NCBI RefSeq assembly: GCF_019599265.1
Contig: NZ_JAHZTC010000015.1
Span: forward strand, 62,001-126,000
Direction: 5' to 3'
Length of the DNA stretch: 64,000 nt
From: Pontibacter sp. HSC-14F20
GTDB taxonomy: Bacteria; Bacteroidota; Bacteroidia; Cytophagales; Hymenobacteraceae
Shown here: one piece after another, positions 33,118-40,584 of the stretch
How the letters are laid out: each line of letters begins with the position of its first letter
Numbering within the stretch: the first letter of the stretch is position 1
Notes under the pieces: generated by a model
Told to the model about the DNA's origin: nothing
The model's input: only the letters and a program-made list of their open reading frames with translations
Database searches by the model: none
Position numbers and translations under genes: made by a program

Positions 33118-33552
33118 GTGGGGTATACCTAGGCTTTCAGGTATACCAAGGGGTATTGTTTTATAGCTTCGCCTGTGCGGCGGGCACTCACTTTTTATCT
33201 TGACATAAAAAGTTAGCAAAAAAATCAAGACTTCCCAAATCGAGGGCCCCTACCCCCACTCGTTGAACGCTCAAACACTGAGTAGTCATTTAAGTGCACC
33301 TGGCTCAGTGATTTATTTCATAGCCTAAAGGGCAAGTTACTCTTGCCATACCTGCCAGTGGTGTTTACTATGGAGCTATACCTAGAAACTGGCAGTAGTA
33401 GAAGTCCCCATTTGAAGGGGACATGGGGATGTTAATCGTACACGAAGATTCCTGTCAATCCGTGGGGTAGGGGCCTTCTTAAATCCAGATTCAAACAAAA
33501 AAATCGCCTGTCGTTTCCAACAGGCGATTTTTTTGTTTTCTTATCAATGCAG
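33118..33552. repeat. 435-base intergenic region with several palindromic repeats
   Basis: No gene. It holds a hairpin of two inverted motif copies (GGTATACCT 33122-33130, AGGTATACC 33139-33147); a block with CTTTTTATCTTGACATAAAA and a following AATCAAGAC stretch (about 33190-33233) that reads like a dispersed Bacteroidota repeat; a REP-like hairpin GTCCCC/GGGGAC (about 33403-33421); and a long-range inverted pair GGCCCCTACCCCCAC (about 33245) with GTGGGGTAGGGGCC (about 33461). It looks like an accumulation site for short repeats between convergent genes. Confidence 0.6.
33497..33534. terminator. Bidirectional terminator between the lipoprotein gene and paaD
   Basis: A7 then TCGCCTGT, an eight-base loop, ACAGGCGA and T7: a perfect stem flanked by A and T tracts, working on both strands between two convergent genes. 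Confidence 0.93.
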
Positions 33553-34038
33553 TTATAGCGGCTTGAACTGCTCAAACATCTGCCGGCAGTCGTTGCAGTA
33601 GTGCATGGAACGGCATAATGTTGGTCCGAAAGGTGTGCGTAGGTCGGTGTTTTCGCTGTCGCAGTAGGGACATTTCGCATGCTCCAGAATGTCCAGATCG
33701 AGAATCAAATCATACTTTGGGGGGGGGGCCAAACCGAATTCCTTTAGGTGCTGACGCCCTTTTTCCGAAAGCTTGTTACTGTCCCAAGGCTGGTCGAAAG
33801 ACATAATGACGGTATGGTTGGTAATGCCATACTTATCCAGAGTGCGCTCCACGTCCTTTTTCATGTAGTCCATGGCAGGGCAACCGGCAAAGGTCGGCGT
33901 CATATTCACCGTCACGTGGCTTTCGTCAGATATAGTCACGCCCGTGATCACCCCCAAATCCACCAGCGACAACACCGGTATCTCAGGGTCCTTCACCTCC
34001 TCCAACAGGATCAATATGTTTTCTTTTGTCAGTTCCAT
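33553..34038 (-). CDS. paaD: Phenylacetyl-CoA epoxidase maturation subunit PaaD
   Basis: A 161-residue protein starting at MELTKEN (an upstream TTG frame start was rejected). The first part is a MIP18/DUF59 domain (VKDPEIPVLSLVDLGVI, later TFAGCPAMDYM), implicated in cluster or metal maturation. The C-terminal part is a zinc ribbon with four cysteines in two CxxC pairs (CPYCDSE and CNDC). It is the last gene of tetR-paaA-paaB-paaC-paaD. Its codons for APPP (33719-33728) are a run of ten C on the coding strand, a homopolymer prone to slippage. Confidence 0.92.
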   Translation of the reverse strand: MELTKENILILLEEVKDPEIPVLSLVDLGVITGVTISDESHVTVNMTPTFAGCPAMDYMKKDVERTLDKYGITNHTVIMSFDQPWDSNKLSEKGRQHLKEFGLAPPPKYDLILDLDILEHAKCPYCDSENTDLRTPFGPTLCRSMHYCNDCRQMFEQFKPL

Positions 34039-34048
34039 GCTTTTACTT

Positions 34049-34082
34049 GTAGACAAAGGACTTAATGACTAAAGACAAAGGA
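34049..34082. repeat. Short direct repeat in the paaC-paaD gap
   Basis: AGACAAAGG occurs at 34051-34059 and 34073-34081, part of a TAGACAAAGGACTTAATGAC-type unit. The same words in inverted form make up the arms at 45957-46097, so this is a dispersed intergenic repeat family. Confidence 0.55.
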
Positions 34083-34140
34083 ATTGACTGTGTTATGTTC
34101 CATCTTATATCCTTTGAAAAACTGTCCATTGTCAAATCAG

Positions 34141-34896
34141 TTACCACTCCGCAGTCGGGTCAATTTTAAACACTTCGGCCATCTCGTCGAGAAGCGGCTG
34201 TAAATGCTCGGTATGCTCGCCGTTGCGACCGCCAAACTTTGGCTCAGTCGTATTCAGATCTGGTAATTTCAAATCAGTCTTTTCAATCACCGCCTGAATG
34301 CGCTCCAGCCACTCGGCTTTCACGGCCTCCTCGCCAGCGTATACGCCAGATTCGATTAACTCCTGTTCGAACTTCGAAGTCTCAAACATACCCAACGCAT
34401 AAGGTATAGCTTCGGTCAAAGAAGACTGCAAACGCAGGATGGCTTCTTCGGTAGAAGAGCCCAGGTTCTTGATCCAGGTGTTGGCGTGCAGTACGTGGTA
34501 CTTCACTTCACCTTTCAGCTTAGTAGTAACTTTGGCAATTGGTTCGTAGCTCGACTGGCTCAGCATCTCGAAACGGATGATCTCGGCGTTGTCGTACAGG
34601 AAGTGACGAATCAAACTGAAGTCGTACTCGCCGTTAGGCAGCTCAACCAACTGGCTGTTGTGAAACTGGTTGGCGTTGCGTGTAAAGGCAACCGTATCCG
34701 GGTCAGTTTCGCCTAGGTCCTGAAGCAAGGTATAGAACGCCAGGCTATGGCCAATTTTATCCTGCGCCATTGATGAGAAGGCAATGTCTTCTTCGAGGAT
34801 CGGGCCGAAGCCTGTCCACTCGGAGTTGCGGTGGCCCAATATCAGTTGGTCGTCGGCCAGTTTGTATAAAAGGTCTTTTATCGCGAGCTCGTTCAT
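34141..34896 (-). CDS. paaC: 1,2-phenylacetyl-CoA epoxidase subunit PaaC
   Basis: A 251-residue ferritin-like structural subunit that pairs with the catalytic PaaA. The family pattern is seen in LILGHRNSEWTGFGPILEED, IAFSSMAQDKIGHSLAFY and LKGEVKYHVLHANTWIKNLG. It begins on the last base of the paaB stop (TAATG), so the two are coupled. In E. coli the A and C subunits form the oxygenase core that epoxidises phenylacetyl-CoA. Confidence 0.95.
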   Translation of the reverse strand: MNELAIKDLLYKLADDQLILGHRNSEWTGFGPILEEDIAFSSMAQDKIGHSLAFYTLLQDLGETDPDTVAFTRNANQFHNSQLVELPNGEYDFSLIRHFLYDNAEIIRFEMLSQSSYEPIAKVTTKLKGEVKYHVLHANTWIKNLGSSTEEAILRLQSSLTEAIPYALGMFETSKFEQELIESGVYAGEEAVKAEWLERIQAVIEKTDLKLPDLNTTEPKFGGRNGEHTEHLQPLLDEMAEVFKIDPTAEW

Positions 34897-35531
34897 TAGG
34901 AGGCAGTCGTTTTGTGTTCTTCTTTATACTTTGTGATTTTGTCCATCACTTTGTAGGCGATGGCTTCGCGGTACTTTTTCTCAGGTATAGTGGTCCACAT
35001 GTCCTTGTCCTCTTCTGCTGACTGCAGTACATGCTTCGATTTCATCACCCAAACATTCACAATCGGGCCTTTCTCGCCGAATTGTTTGCGTGCTTCCTGT
35101 AGTGCTTCCTGATAAGAAGTCGCCATTACACGACCTACATGGGCATGTGCTTTGCCACGTTTCTTGAGGTGAAAGATTTCGTAAGCCTCAACTTCTTCGC
35201 TGCGCTCCGTCGGTTCTTCTACACGCATCATGTCGTACACATTTTCCTGGTCGCCTACATAGGGCGTCACCTGAATGTGTTCAGTGCGGACAATCCAGAG
35301 GCCTACGCAGGTAAATCGGCGGCTATACTGTTCTTTCGCAAACAGGAAAGCCACGTCTTCGTTTGGCGCGTGAACGGGTCCCACATAGGTATGGGCGGCT
35401 CCGTCTTTTTTCTGATGAAAGGCCTCGTATGTTTCAAACTGGTCCAGCTCCTGCTTTGGCTCAATAGCGGGCGCCTCGCCTTCCGGCAGGTTCAGTCGGG
35501 TTACTCTTGGGTCTAATGATTTTAAGCTCAT
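34896..35531 (-). CDS. paaB: 1,2-phenylacetyl-CoA epoxidase subunit PaaB, two-domain form
   Basis: A 211-residue protein with two PaaB-like repeats. The first (about residues 28-95) has FETYEAFHQKKDGAAHTYVG and ends VRTEHI; the second (about 118-180) has EAYEIFHLKKRGKAHAHVG and ends MKSKHV. The E. coli protein is a single domain of about 95 residues, so this gene is a tandem duplication-fusion. PaaB holds the oxygenase complex together; a covalent dimer would change how the multimer assembles. Its stop overlaps the paaC start. Confidence 0.93.
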   Translation of the reverse strand: MSLKSLDPRVTRLNLPEGEAPAIEPKQELDQFETYEAFHQKKDGAAHTYVGPVHAPNEDVAFLFAKEQYSRRFTCVGLWIVRTEHIQVTPYVGDQENVYDMMRVEEPTERSEEVEAYEIFHLKKRGKAHAHVGRVMATSYQEALQEARKQFGEKGPIVNVWVMKSKHVLQSAEEDKDMWTTIPEKKYREAIAYKVMDKITKYKEEHKTTAS

Positions 35532-35647
35532 GCTTCGCTAATTATGAATCAAAAATTAGAAAATAGAAATGAAGTCAAGCCTTTTGAGAGCCACGTACTT
35601 CAAATCAATTTCTAATTCATAATTTCTCATTTCTAATTTGTCATTGG
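35532..35647. repeat. Inverted AT-rich repeat between paaA and paaB
   Basis: AATTATGAATCAAAAATTAG on the left and CATAATTTCTCATTTCTAAT on the right form a long imperfect hairpin in the 116-base gap, inside the paa transcript. It resembles the gap repeats at 5866 and 7691. Confidence 0.5.
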
Positions 35648-36634
35648 CTACGCCAATGGCTTCACATACTTTGCTTTCGGGTTGAGGAGTGCTCTGCGAA
35701 CCCAGGCACCACGCTCTTCGGCGGTGCGGCGCACGGCCAGTCGCTCGGCGTTACAAGGACCGTCGCCGTTTATCACACGCTTGAACTCATCCCAATCCGG
35801 CTCGGTGTATTCCCACTGACCGGTTTCCATGTTCTTCTTCAGTTTCGGGTCTGGCACAGTCAGTCCAAGTTCCCAGATCTTGGGCACATACATGTCGAGG
35901 AACTGCTGGCGGCACTCGTCATTAGAGGCCATCTTCACTTTCCAGCGCATGAGCGTTTCGGTGTGTGTACTCATTTTGTCCGATGGGCCAAAGAAGGTCA
36001 TAATAGGAGGCCACCAGCGGTTGAGTGCAGCCTGAATCATTTCGCGCTGCTTGGATGAGCCGGTTGCCATGTGCACTACAGCGTCGTGCCCATACTTCAG
36101 GTGGAAAGCTTCTTCAGCACAGATACGTTCCAGCGCACGGGAGTAAGGACCGTACGAACCTTTGGCATTGGCCATCTGGTTTACAATCGCGCCCGCGTCA
36201 ATGAGCCATGAAATGATGTTTGAGTCTGCCCAGGTAAAAGCCGGGTAGTTGAACACATTCGAGTACTTGCTCTTTCCATTAATCAGGTCGGTCAGCATTT
36301 GCTCGCGTGTCTTGCCCAGTGTTTCGGCGGCACTATATAATAACTGTGCGTGCCCAACTTCGTCCTGCACCTTGGCCATTTGGGCCATTTTGCGGCGAAA
36401 GCCTGGTGCGCGGGTAATCCAGGTACCTTCTGGCAGCGCACCGATTATTTCGGAGTGCGCGTGTTGCTCAATCATACGAATGAGTTGCTTGCGGTAGAGC
36501 TCGGGCATCCAGTCCTTTGGCTCAATTTTCTCGCCACGGGCGATACGCGCTTCAAACTCGGCCAGCTTTGCAGGGTCTTCAGTCTGCAGGTTGTCGAATT
36601 TGGTAGCTTCAAAAACGTTTCCTCCTCCGTACAT
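35648..36634 (-). CDS. paaA: 1,2-phenylacetyl-CoA epoxidase catalytic subunit PaaA
   Basis: A 328-residue ferritin-fold diiron oxygenase subunit. Diiron ligand helices are visible in [33 protein letters not shown] (ExxH) and [16 protein letters not shown] (ExxH). It inserts one oxygen atom into phenylacetyl-CoA to give the ring-1,2-epoxide, using electrons from PaaE. It is the first structural gene after the tetR regulator on the minus strand, with a hairpin in between. Confidence 0.96.
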   Translation of the reverse strand: MYGGGNVFEATKFDNLQTEDPAKLAEFEARIARGEKIEPKDWMPELYRKQLIRMIEQHAHSEIIGALPEGTWITRAPGFRRKMAQMAKVQDEVGHAQLLYSAAETLGKTREQMLTDLINGKSKYSNVFNYPAFTWADSNIISWLIDAGAIVNQMANAKGSYGPYSRALERICAEEAFHLKYGHDAVVHMATGSSKQREMIQAALNRWWPPIMTFFGPSDKMSTHTETLMRWKVKMASNDECRQQFLDMYVPKIWELGLTVPDPKLKKNMETGQWEYTEPDWDEFKRVINGDGPCNAERLAVRRTAEERGAWVRRALLNPKAKYVKPLA

Positions 36635-36666
36635 AATATTTTCAGTTTTAAGGTTTAGTAAAAAGT

Positions 36667-36694
36667 GCCGGACTGTTAAGGTGGTCAGTCCGGC
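36667..36694 (-). terminator. Hairpin between tetR and paaA
   Basis: GCCGGACTG (36667-36675) and CAGTCCGGC (36686-36694) form a nine-base-pair stem with a ten-base loop; on the minus strand a T-rich stretch follows. It could end the tetR transcript or attenuate reading into paaA. Confidence 0.7.
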
Positions 36695-36714
36695 TAAGGT
36701 TAGGTATAGGTAAA

Positions 36715-37287
36715 CTAGTTAAGGTTCGTCTTTAAACCATTCAGCAGCATGGCCGACAGGTTTCCGGCAATCTCCGCCGGTTTCATTTTCCCCTCCGGCT
36801 TGTACCAGGTATGAATCCAGTTCAGGCCTGAGAGAATCGTCAGCACGGCAAACTTCTCATCTGGCACCTGAAACTCACCGCTGGCTATACCTTGGCGGAT
36901 GATTTCGCGGAAGTAATTTTCATATCGGTCGCGCAGGGCCAGAAAATCGGTATGGTAAGGCTCACTTAAGTGGCGCCACTCCTGCAGAAACACGGCAGAG
37001 GCCTCTGTGTTGCGGGTGAGTACCTGCACATGCGCTGAAATAGCGCGTTTCAGTTGTTCAGTGGCGCTGGCATCCTCGTCTTTCACAGCTTCAATCGCTC
37101 CGAAGAACTCTTCTGCCATCCGGAAGCATACCCGCTGCAGAATCTCTTCTTTGGAACGGATATGCGAGTAAATGCTGGCTGCCTCTATGCCCAAGGCATT
37201 GGCCAGGTCACGCATGGAGGTGGCCGAAAAACCTCTGCTCTTGAATAAGGCCGTAGCCGTTTGCTCTATCTGTTCTTTCCTGCTCAA
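36715..37287 (-). CDS. TetR-family repressor of the paa operon
   Basis: A 190-residue TetR regulator with TTG start. The N-terminal HTH is intact: [20 protein letters not shown], then [20 protein letters not shown]. The C-terminal ligand domain (TetR_C-type, with [12 protein letters not shown] and [16 protein letters not shown]) resembles regulators of acyl-CoA-linked catabolism. It is directly upstream of paaABCD in the same direction, so phenylacetyl-CoA or a ring-opened thioester is the likely inducer, as for PaaR proteins. A palindromic operator lies inside its own promoter. Confidence 0.88.
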   Translation of the reverse strand: MSRKEQIEQTATALFKSRGFSATSMRDLANALGIEAASIYSHIRSKEEILQRVCFRMAEEFFGAIEAVKDEDASATEQLKRAISAHVQVLTRNTEASAVFLQEWRHLSEPYHTDFLALRDRYENYFREIIRQGIASGEFQVPDEKFAVLTILSGLNWIHTWYKPEGKMKPAEIAGNLSAMLLNGLKTNLN

Positions 37288-37311
37288 TTATACTTCTAAT
37301 ATAGATAACAA

Positions 37312-37343
37312 CAAATGTAAACAACCTAACGTTCGTTAGCAAA
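37312..37343 (-). promoter_or_regulatory. tetR promoter with operator palindrome in the spacer
   Basis: On the minus strand TTTG (37340-37343) and TACATTTG (37312-37319) are 20 bases apart, a full Bacteroidota promoter. The palindrome CTAACGTTCGTTAG (37326-37339) fills the spacer, with six-base arms around TT. A bound TetR dimer would block the polymerase, giving autorepression. Confidence 0.85.
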
Positions 37344-37604
37344 TAATTTTTACGGAGTTTAAACACCTTGGGTTGAGTTAATATCCGGCTCCTATACCTT
37401 TTCCCTTTACTTGAAATCTAACAGAAGATTAACTGATGACCGCAGGCTGTGTGGAGGACAACTCGACTATTGCCTAAGATTTTGTACCTGTTTTGCTGAG
37501 ACATTCACCTAATTTGCTTATCTTTTTCGAGCATTAGCTATTTGCTCGCGTATACCTGATACCGGCTTGCCGGTGTAAGAAAACCAATTTTAGAAGACAT
37601 TACC
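37344..37604. other. Divergent gap between tetR and the enoyl-CoA hydratase gene
   Basis: 261 bases without a gene. Two copies of the TATACCT motif occur (near 37392 and 37551). No second CTAACG palindrome was seen, so control of the hydratase gene by the TetR protein would have to use the single operator at 37326. Confidence 0.45.
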
Positions 37605-38414
37605 ATGACTGACACAACACAACCACCTATCACGCAAACCATGGATTTCGTGCGCTACGAAGTAAAGGAGCGTGTTGGGTATATCACCCTGACCAGATCT
37701 GAAAAGCGAAACGCCCTGAATGCTGAAATGGTAACCGAACTGAAGCGCGCTTTTGCCGCCGCCGAAGACGACGAAACCTGCAAAGTAATTGTGCTGCGTG
37801 CCGAGGGCAAGGTGTTCTGTGCCGGTGCCGACCTCGAGTACCTGCAGCGCCTGCAGCAATACGACTACCACGACAACCTTGCCGACTCCACCCACCTGAT
37901 GGAGCTCTTCCGTCAGATCTATACCTTAAAGAAAGTGGTGATTGCCCAGGTACACGGGCATGCCATAGCGGGCGGCTGCGGACTGGCTTCCATTTGCGAC
38001 TTCACGTTTACGGTTCCTGAGGCTAAGTTCGGCTACACCGAAGTGAAGATCGGCTTTATACCTGCCATTGTTAAAGTGTTTCTGCTACGCAAAATAGGAG
38101 AGGCCCACGCCAAGCAACTGTTGCTTACCGGCGACCTGATCTCGGCTGCCGAGGCACAGGAATATGGTCTGGTGAATTACGTGGTGCCCGCAGACGAACT
38201 GGAAGAAAAAGTATTTGGCTTCGCCCAAAAGCTTTGCAAAGAAAATTCGCGACAGAGCATGGAGGTGACCAAAGAGATGATAGCCCGTGTGCAGGAAATG
38301 TCGCTGGAAGAGGGCTTGCAATATGCCGCCGAGATGAACGCCGTGGCCCGTGGCAGTGAGGATTGTCAGCGCGGTATTGATGCCTTTTTAAATAAACAGT
38401 CACTGAGTTGGTAG
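37605..38414 (+). CDS. Enoyl-CoA hydratase/isomerase family protein
   Basis: A 269-residue crotonase-fold enzyme. RSEKRNALNAEMV and GKVFCAGADLEYLQRL give the first oxyanion-hole strand, and HGHAIAGGCGLASICDFTF the second; EVKIGFIPAIVKVFLLRKIG follows. It acts on a CoA thioester in the cytoplasm. Position beside the paa regulator suggests a PaaF/PaaG-like role, but methylglutaconyl-CoA hydratases look similar, so the exact substrate is open. The gene is transcribed away from tetR. Confidence 0.83.
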   Translation: MTDTTQPPITQTMDFVRYEVKERVGYITLTRSEKRNALNAEMVTELKRAFAAAEDDETCKVIVLRAEGKVFCAGADLEYLQRLQQYDYHDNLADSTHLMELFRQIYTLKKVVIAQVHGHAIAGGCGLASICDFTFTVPEAKFGYTEVKIGFIPAIVKVFLLRKIGEAHAKQLLLTGDLISAAEAQEYGLVNYVVPADELEEKVFGFAQKLCKENSRQSMEVTKEMIARVQEMSLEEGLQYAAEMNAVARGSEDCQRGIDAFLNKQSLSW

Positions 38415-38458
38415 ATTTCTGTTAAGTTTTCAAAACCATTTGTTAAACTTGTTGTTGG

Positions 38459-38968
38459 ATGAGTATGCTGATGGGGCTTGGAATAATGTTAATCACTTTT
38501 GTAGCGATGGAAGGCGTGGCCTGGGCCATGCACAAGTATGTGCTGCACGGTTTTCTGTGGTTTCTGCACAAGTCTCATCATACGCATCATAAGCACGCCT
38601 TTGAGTGGAATGACCTGTTTTTTGCCTATTATGGAACCCTCGCCATGCTGTTCTTTATTTTCGGCAGCGAGCCCATTGATTATCGGTTCTGGATTGGCGC
38701 AGGCATTACACTGTATGGCGTGGCTTATTTCCTGATACACGATGTTTTCATCCACAGGCGCATCAGGCTTTTTGGTAATACGTCTAATGTTTACCTCAAA
38801 GCCTTAAACATAGCGCATAAAATGCATCATAAGCACACGGCCCGCGACGGCTCAGAATCTTATGGTATGCTGTGGGTGGCACCGAAGTATTTTAGGTCCG
38901 CATACGCAATTCTACAAAAACAACAACAAGGGGAACAGACGTGGCGCAGTACACCATCAAAGAGCTAG
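38459..38968 (+). CDS. crtZ: Beta-carotene hydroxylase (CrtZ type)
   Basis: A 169-residue membrane diiron hydroxylase of the fatty-acid hydroxylase superfamily. Histidine clusters are in place: HKYVLHGFLWFLHKSHHTHH, HDVFIHRR and HKMHHKHTARDG, as in CrtZ. Four hydrophobic segments surround them. It adds 3-hydroxyl groups to beta-ionone rings, making zeaxanthin-type pigments. Its end overlaps the next gene (carH-like) by 28 bases. Confidence 0.92.
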   Translation: MSMLMGLGIMLITFVAMEGVAWAMHKYVLHGFLWFLHKSHHTHHKHAFEWNDLFFAYYGTLAMLFFIFGSEPIDYRFWIGAGITLYGVAYFLIHDVFIHRRIRLFGNTSNVYLKALNIAHKMHHKHTARDGSESYGMLWVAPKYFRSAYAILQKQQQGEQTWRSTPSKS

Positions 38969-39828
38969 AACACCTCTCAGGTATCAAAGCTCATACCATC
39001 CGCATCTGGGAACAGCGCTACAATGTGCTTTGTCCCCAGCGTACCGACACTAACATCCGGTATTACAGCGACGCTGACTTAAAAACACTTCTGAATATCT
39101 CACTCCTGAACGAGCAAGGGTATAAGATATCTAAAATTGCCAGGATGAGCCCCGAACAGCTAAAGCTGACAGTGCAGCAACTGGCCGAACAGGAGAGTAC
39201 AACGCTTTCGCACCACATCAACAACATGGTTACGGCTATGATCGATATGGACGAGGAGCGGTTCGACAAATCATTCTCCACTGTAACCTTGCAACTGGGC
39301 TTTCAGGATGCTATGCTACAGGTGCTATACCCTTTCCTGCATAAGATTGGCATTTTGTGGCAAACCAATAACATAAGCCCTGCGCACGAGCACTTTGTGA
39401 GCAATCTGGTGCGGCAGAAACTTATCGTGGCCATAGACGGGCAAGTGGTGAAACGCACAGAAGACACACCTACCTATCTGCTATACCTGCCGGAAGGTGA
39501 GCTGCACGAGATCGCTTTGCTTTTTATGAACTACCTAATCCGGGCACACCATCATCAGGTGATCTACCTGGGCCAGAACCTGCCTTTTGAAGATCTGAAG
39601 CAAACCTACGAGCAATTGAAGCCCGCAATCATTTGTACGGTTCTGACAATAGTGCCGGAACGGGAGCTCGTGCAGGAATATATTGAGCGGGTGGCAGTAA
39701 CTTTTCCAGATGCGCGTATTTATTTCTATGGCTACCAGGCGCAGCATAGTTTTCTTAAATACCCAAAAAATACGCACCGCCTGAGTTGCATCAACGATTT
39801 TGAAGCGGTGTTGAAAAAAAATATTTAA
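38941..39828 (+). CDS. MerR-type regulator with B12-binding photoreceptor motifs (CarH-like)
   Basis: A 295-residue protein with GTG start and an AAGGGG ribosome site. Residues 1-70 are a MerR winged helix (YTIKELEHLSGIKAHTIRIW, then EQRYNVL). The C-terminal part carries the CarH features: Trp140 followed nine residues later by Glu150-His151 (W-x9-EH, the cap over adenosylcobalamin) and ELHEIA with His189 in the place of the lower cobalt ligand (ExHxxG, Gly read as Ala). Light breaks the cobalamin bond in CarH and releases the DNA. It lies between crtZ and the sigma-crt operon and is the probable light-dependent repressor of carotenoid genes. Confidence 0.85.
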   Translation: MAQYTIKELEHLSGIKAHTIRIWEQRYNVLCPQRTDTNIRYYSDADLKTLLNISLLNEQGYKISKIARMSPEQLKLTVQQLAEQESTTLSHHINNMVTAMIDMDEERFDKSFSTVTLQLGFQDAMLQVLYPFLHKIGILWQTNNISPAHEHFVSNLVRQKLIVAIDGQVVKRTEDTPTYLLYLPEGELHEIALLFMNYLIRAHHHQVIYLGQNLPFEDLKQTYEQLKPAIICTVLTIVPERELVQEYIERVAVTFPDARIYFYGYQAQHSFLKYPKNTHRLSCINDFEAVLKKNI

Positions 39829-39867
39829 AAGTTAAACAGCTCCCTGAAGCAGGGATAGTTCAACAAT

Positions 39868-39900
39868 AAAGGTCAAATCCGATTGGGTTTGGCCTTTTTT
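39868..39900 (+). terminator. Terminator after the carH-like gene
   Basis: AAAGGTCAAA pairs with TTTGGCCTTT (one mismatch) and runs into six T residues. A second small hairpin, TCCCTG-AAG-CAGGGA, precedes it at 39841-39855. Confidence 0.8.
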
Positions 39901-39919
39901 GTTGGGTAAAATTCAATAA

Positions 39920-39981
39920 CCAAGTTTTGTAAACAGTGCTGTTTGTTTACTTTAATTGAAAAAATGATAAACAAAACTTGG
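39920..39981. promoter_or_regulatory. Operator-like inverted repeats upstream of the sigma-crt operon
   Basis: CCAAGTTTTGT (39920-39930) and ACAAAACTTGG (39971-39981) are perfect 11-base inverted arms. Between them lies another related word, TGTTTGTTTAC (39940-39950). The right arm covers the TTG of the promoter. This is a fitting site for the CarH-like repressor encoded upstream. Confidence 0.7.
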
Positions 39982-40008
39982 CTTAAATTTATATATACCG
40001 TATAATTG
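39978..40008 (+). promoter_or_regulatory. Promoter of the sigma-crt operon
   Basis: TTG (39978-39980) and TATAATTG (40001-40008) are 20 bases apart; the -7 element differs from TAnnTTTG at one position. The start codon of the sigma gene follows 30 bases later. Confidence 0.6.
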
Positions 40009-40038
40009 TTTAGTTGTTAAAGATAAAAATTAAACATT

Positions 40039-40548
40039 ATGACGGCAGTAGAATTTTCCAATCATATTCAGTTGGCAGCTGGTTCGTTGAAGCCGGTAGC
40101 TATGAACCTGACCCGCAACGCGGACGATGCCAAAGATCTGGTGCAGGAAACGTTACTTAAGGCGCTCTCTAACCGCGACAAGTTCAACACCGGCACTAAC
40201 CTGAAAGCATGGCTATACACCATCATGCGGAACACGTTTATCAACAACTACAACAAGATAACTAAGCGCAGCAGCAATATTGACAGCACAGAGTATCTGC
40301 AGTACCTAAACACAGACGACAGCTTTGTGACAGTTAACAAAGGCACGGCGGCATTTGTGATGAGTGATATAAAAGCGGCTATTGCCAAATTAAATGAAGA
40401 ACATCGCACGCCCTTTATGATGTATTACATTGGGTATAAATACTTGGAAATAGCTGAAAAACTGAACATTCCGATCGGGACAGTGAAGAATCGCATCCAC
40501 ATTGCCCGCAAGGAACTGAAGAAGTTGCTACAGGTTTATGGCGACTAA
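40039..40548 (+). CDS. ECF-type RNA polymerase sigma factor
   Basis: A 169-residue sigma-70 family protein with region 2 ([21 protein letters not shown], then [18 protein letters not shown]) and region 4 ([20 protein letters not shown]), and no region 1 or 3. No anti-sigma gene is adjacent, which is unusual for this family. It is the first gene of the crt operon and 36 bases upstream of crtI, so it probably drives carotenoid or light/oxidative-stress genes, as CarQ does in Myxococcus. Its own promoter carries the operator-like repeats. Confidence 0.92.
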   Translation: MTAVEFSNHIQLAAGSLKPVAMNLTRNADDAKDLVQETLLKALSNRDKFNTGTNLKAWLYTIMRNTFINNYNKITKRSSNIDSTEYLQYLNTDDSFVTVNKGTAAFVMSDIKAAIAKLNEEHRTPFMMYYIGYKYLEIAEKLNIPIGTVKNRIHIARKELKKLLQVYGD

Positions 40549-40584
40549 CTACAACTAATGCTGGGATTTTTAGTAAATTTCTAG

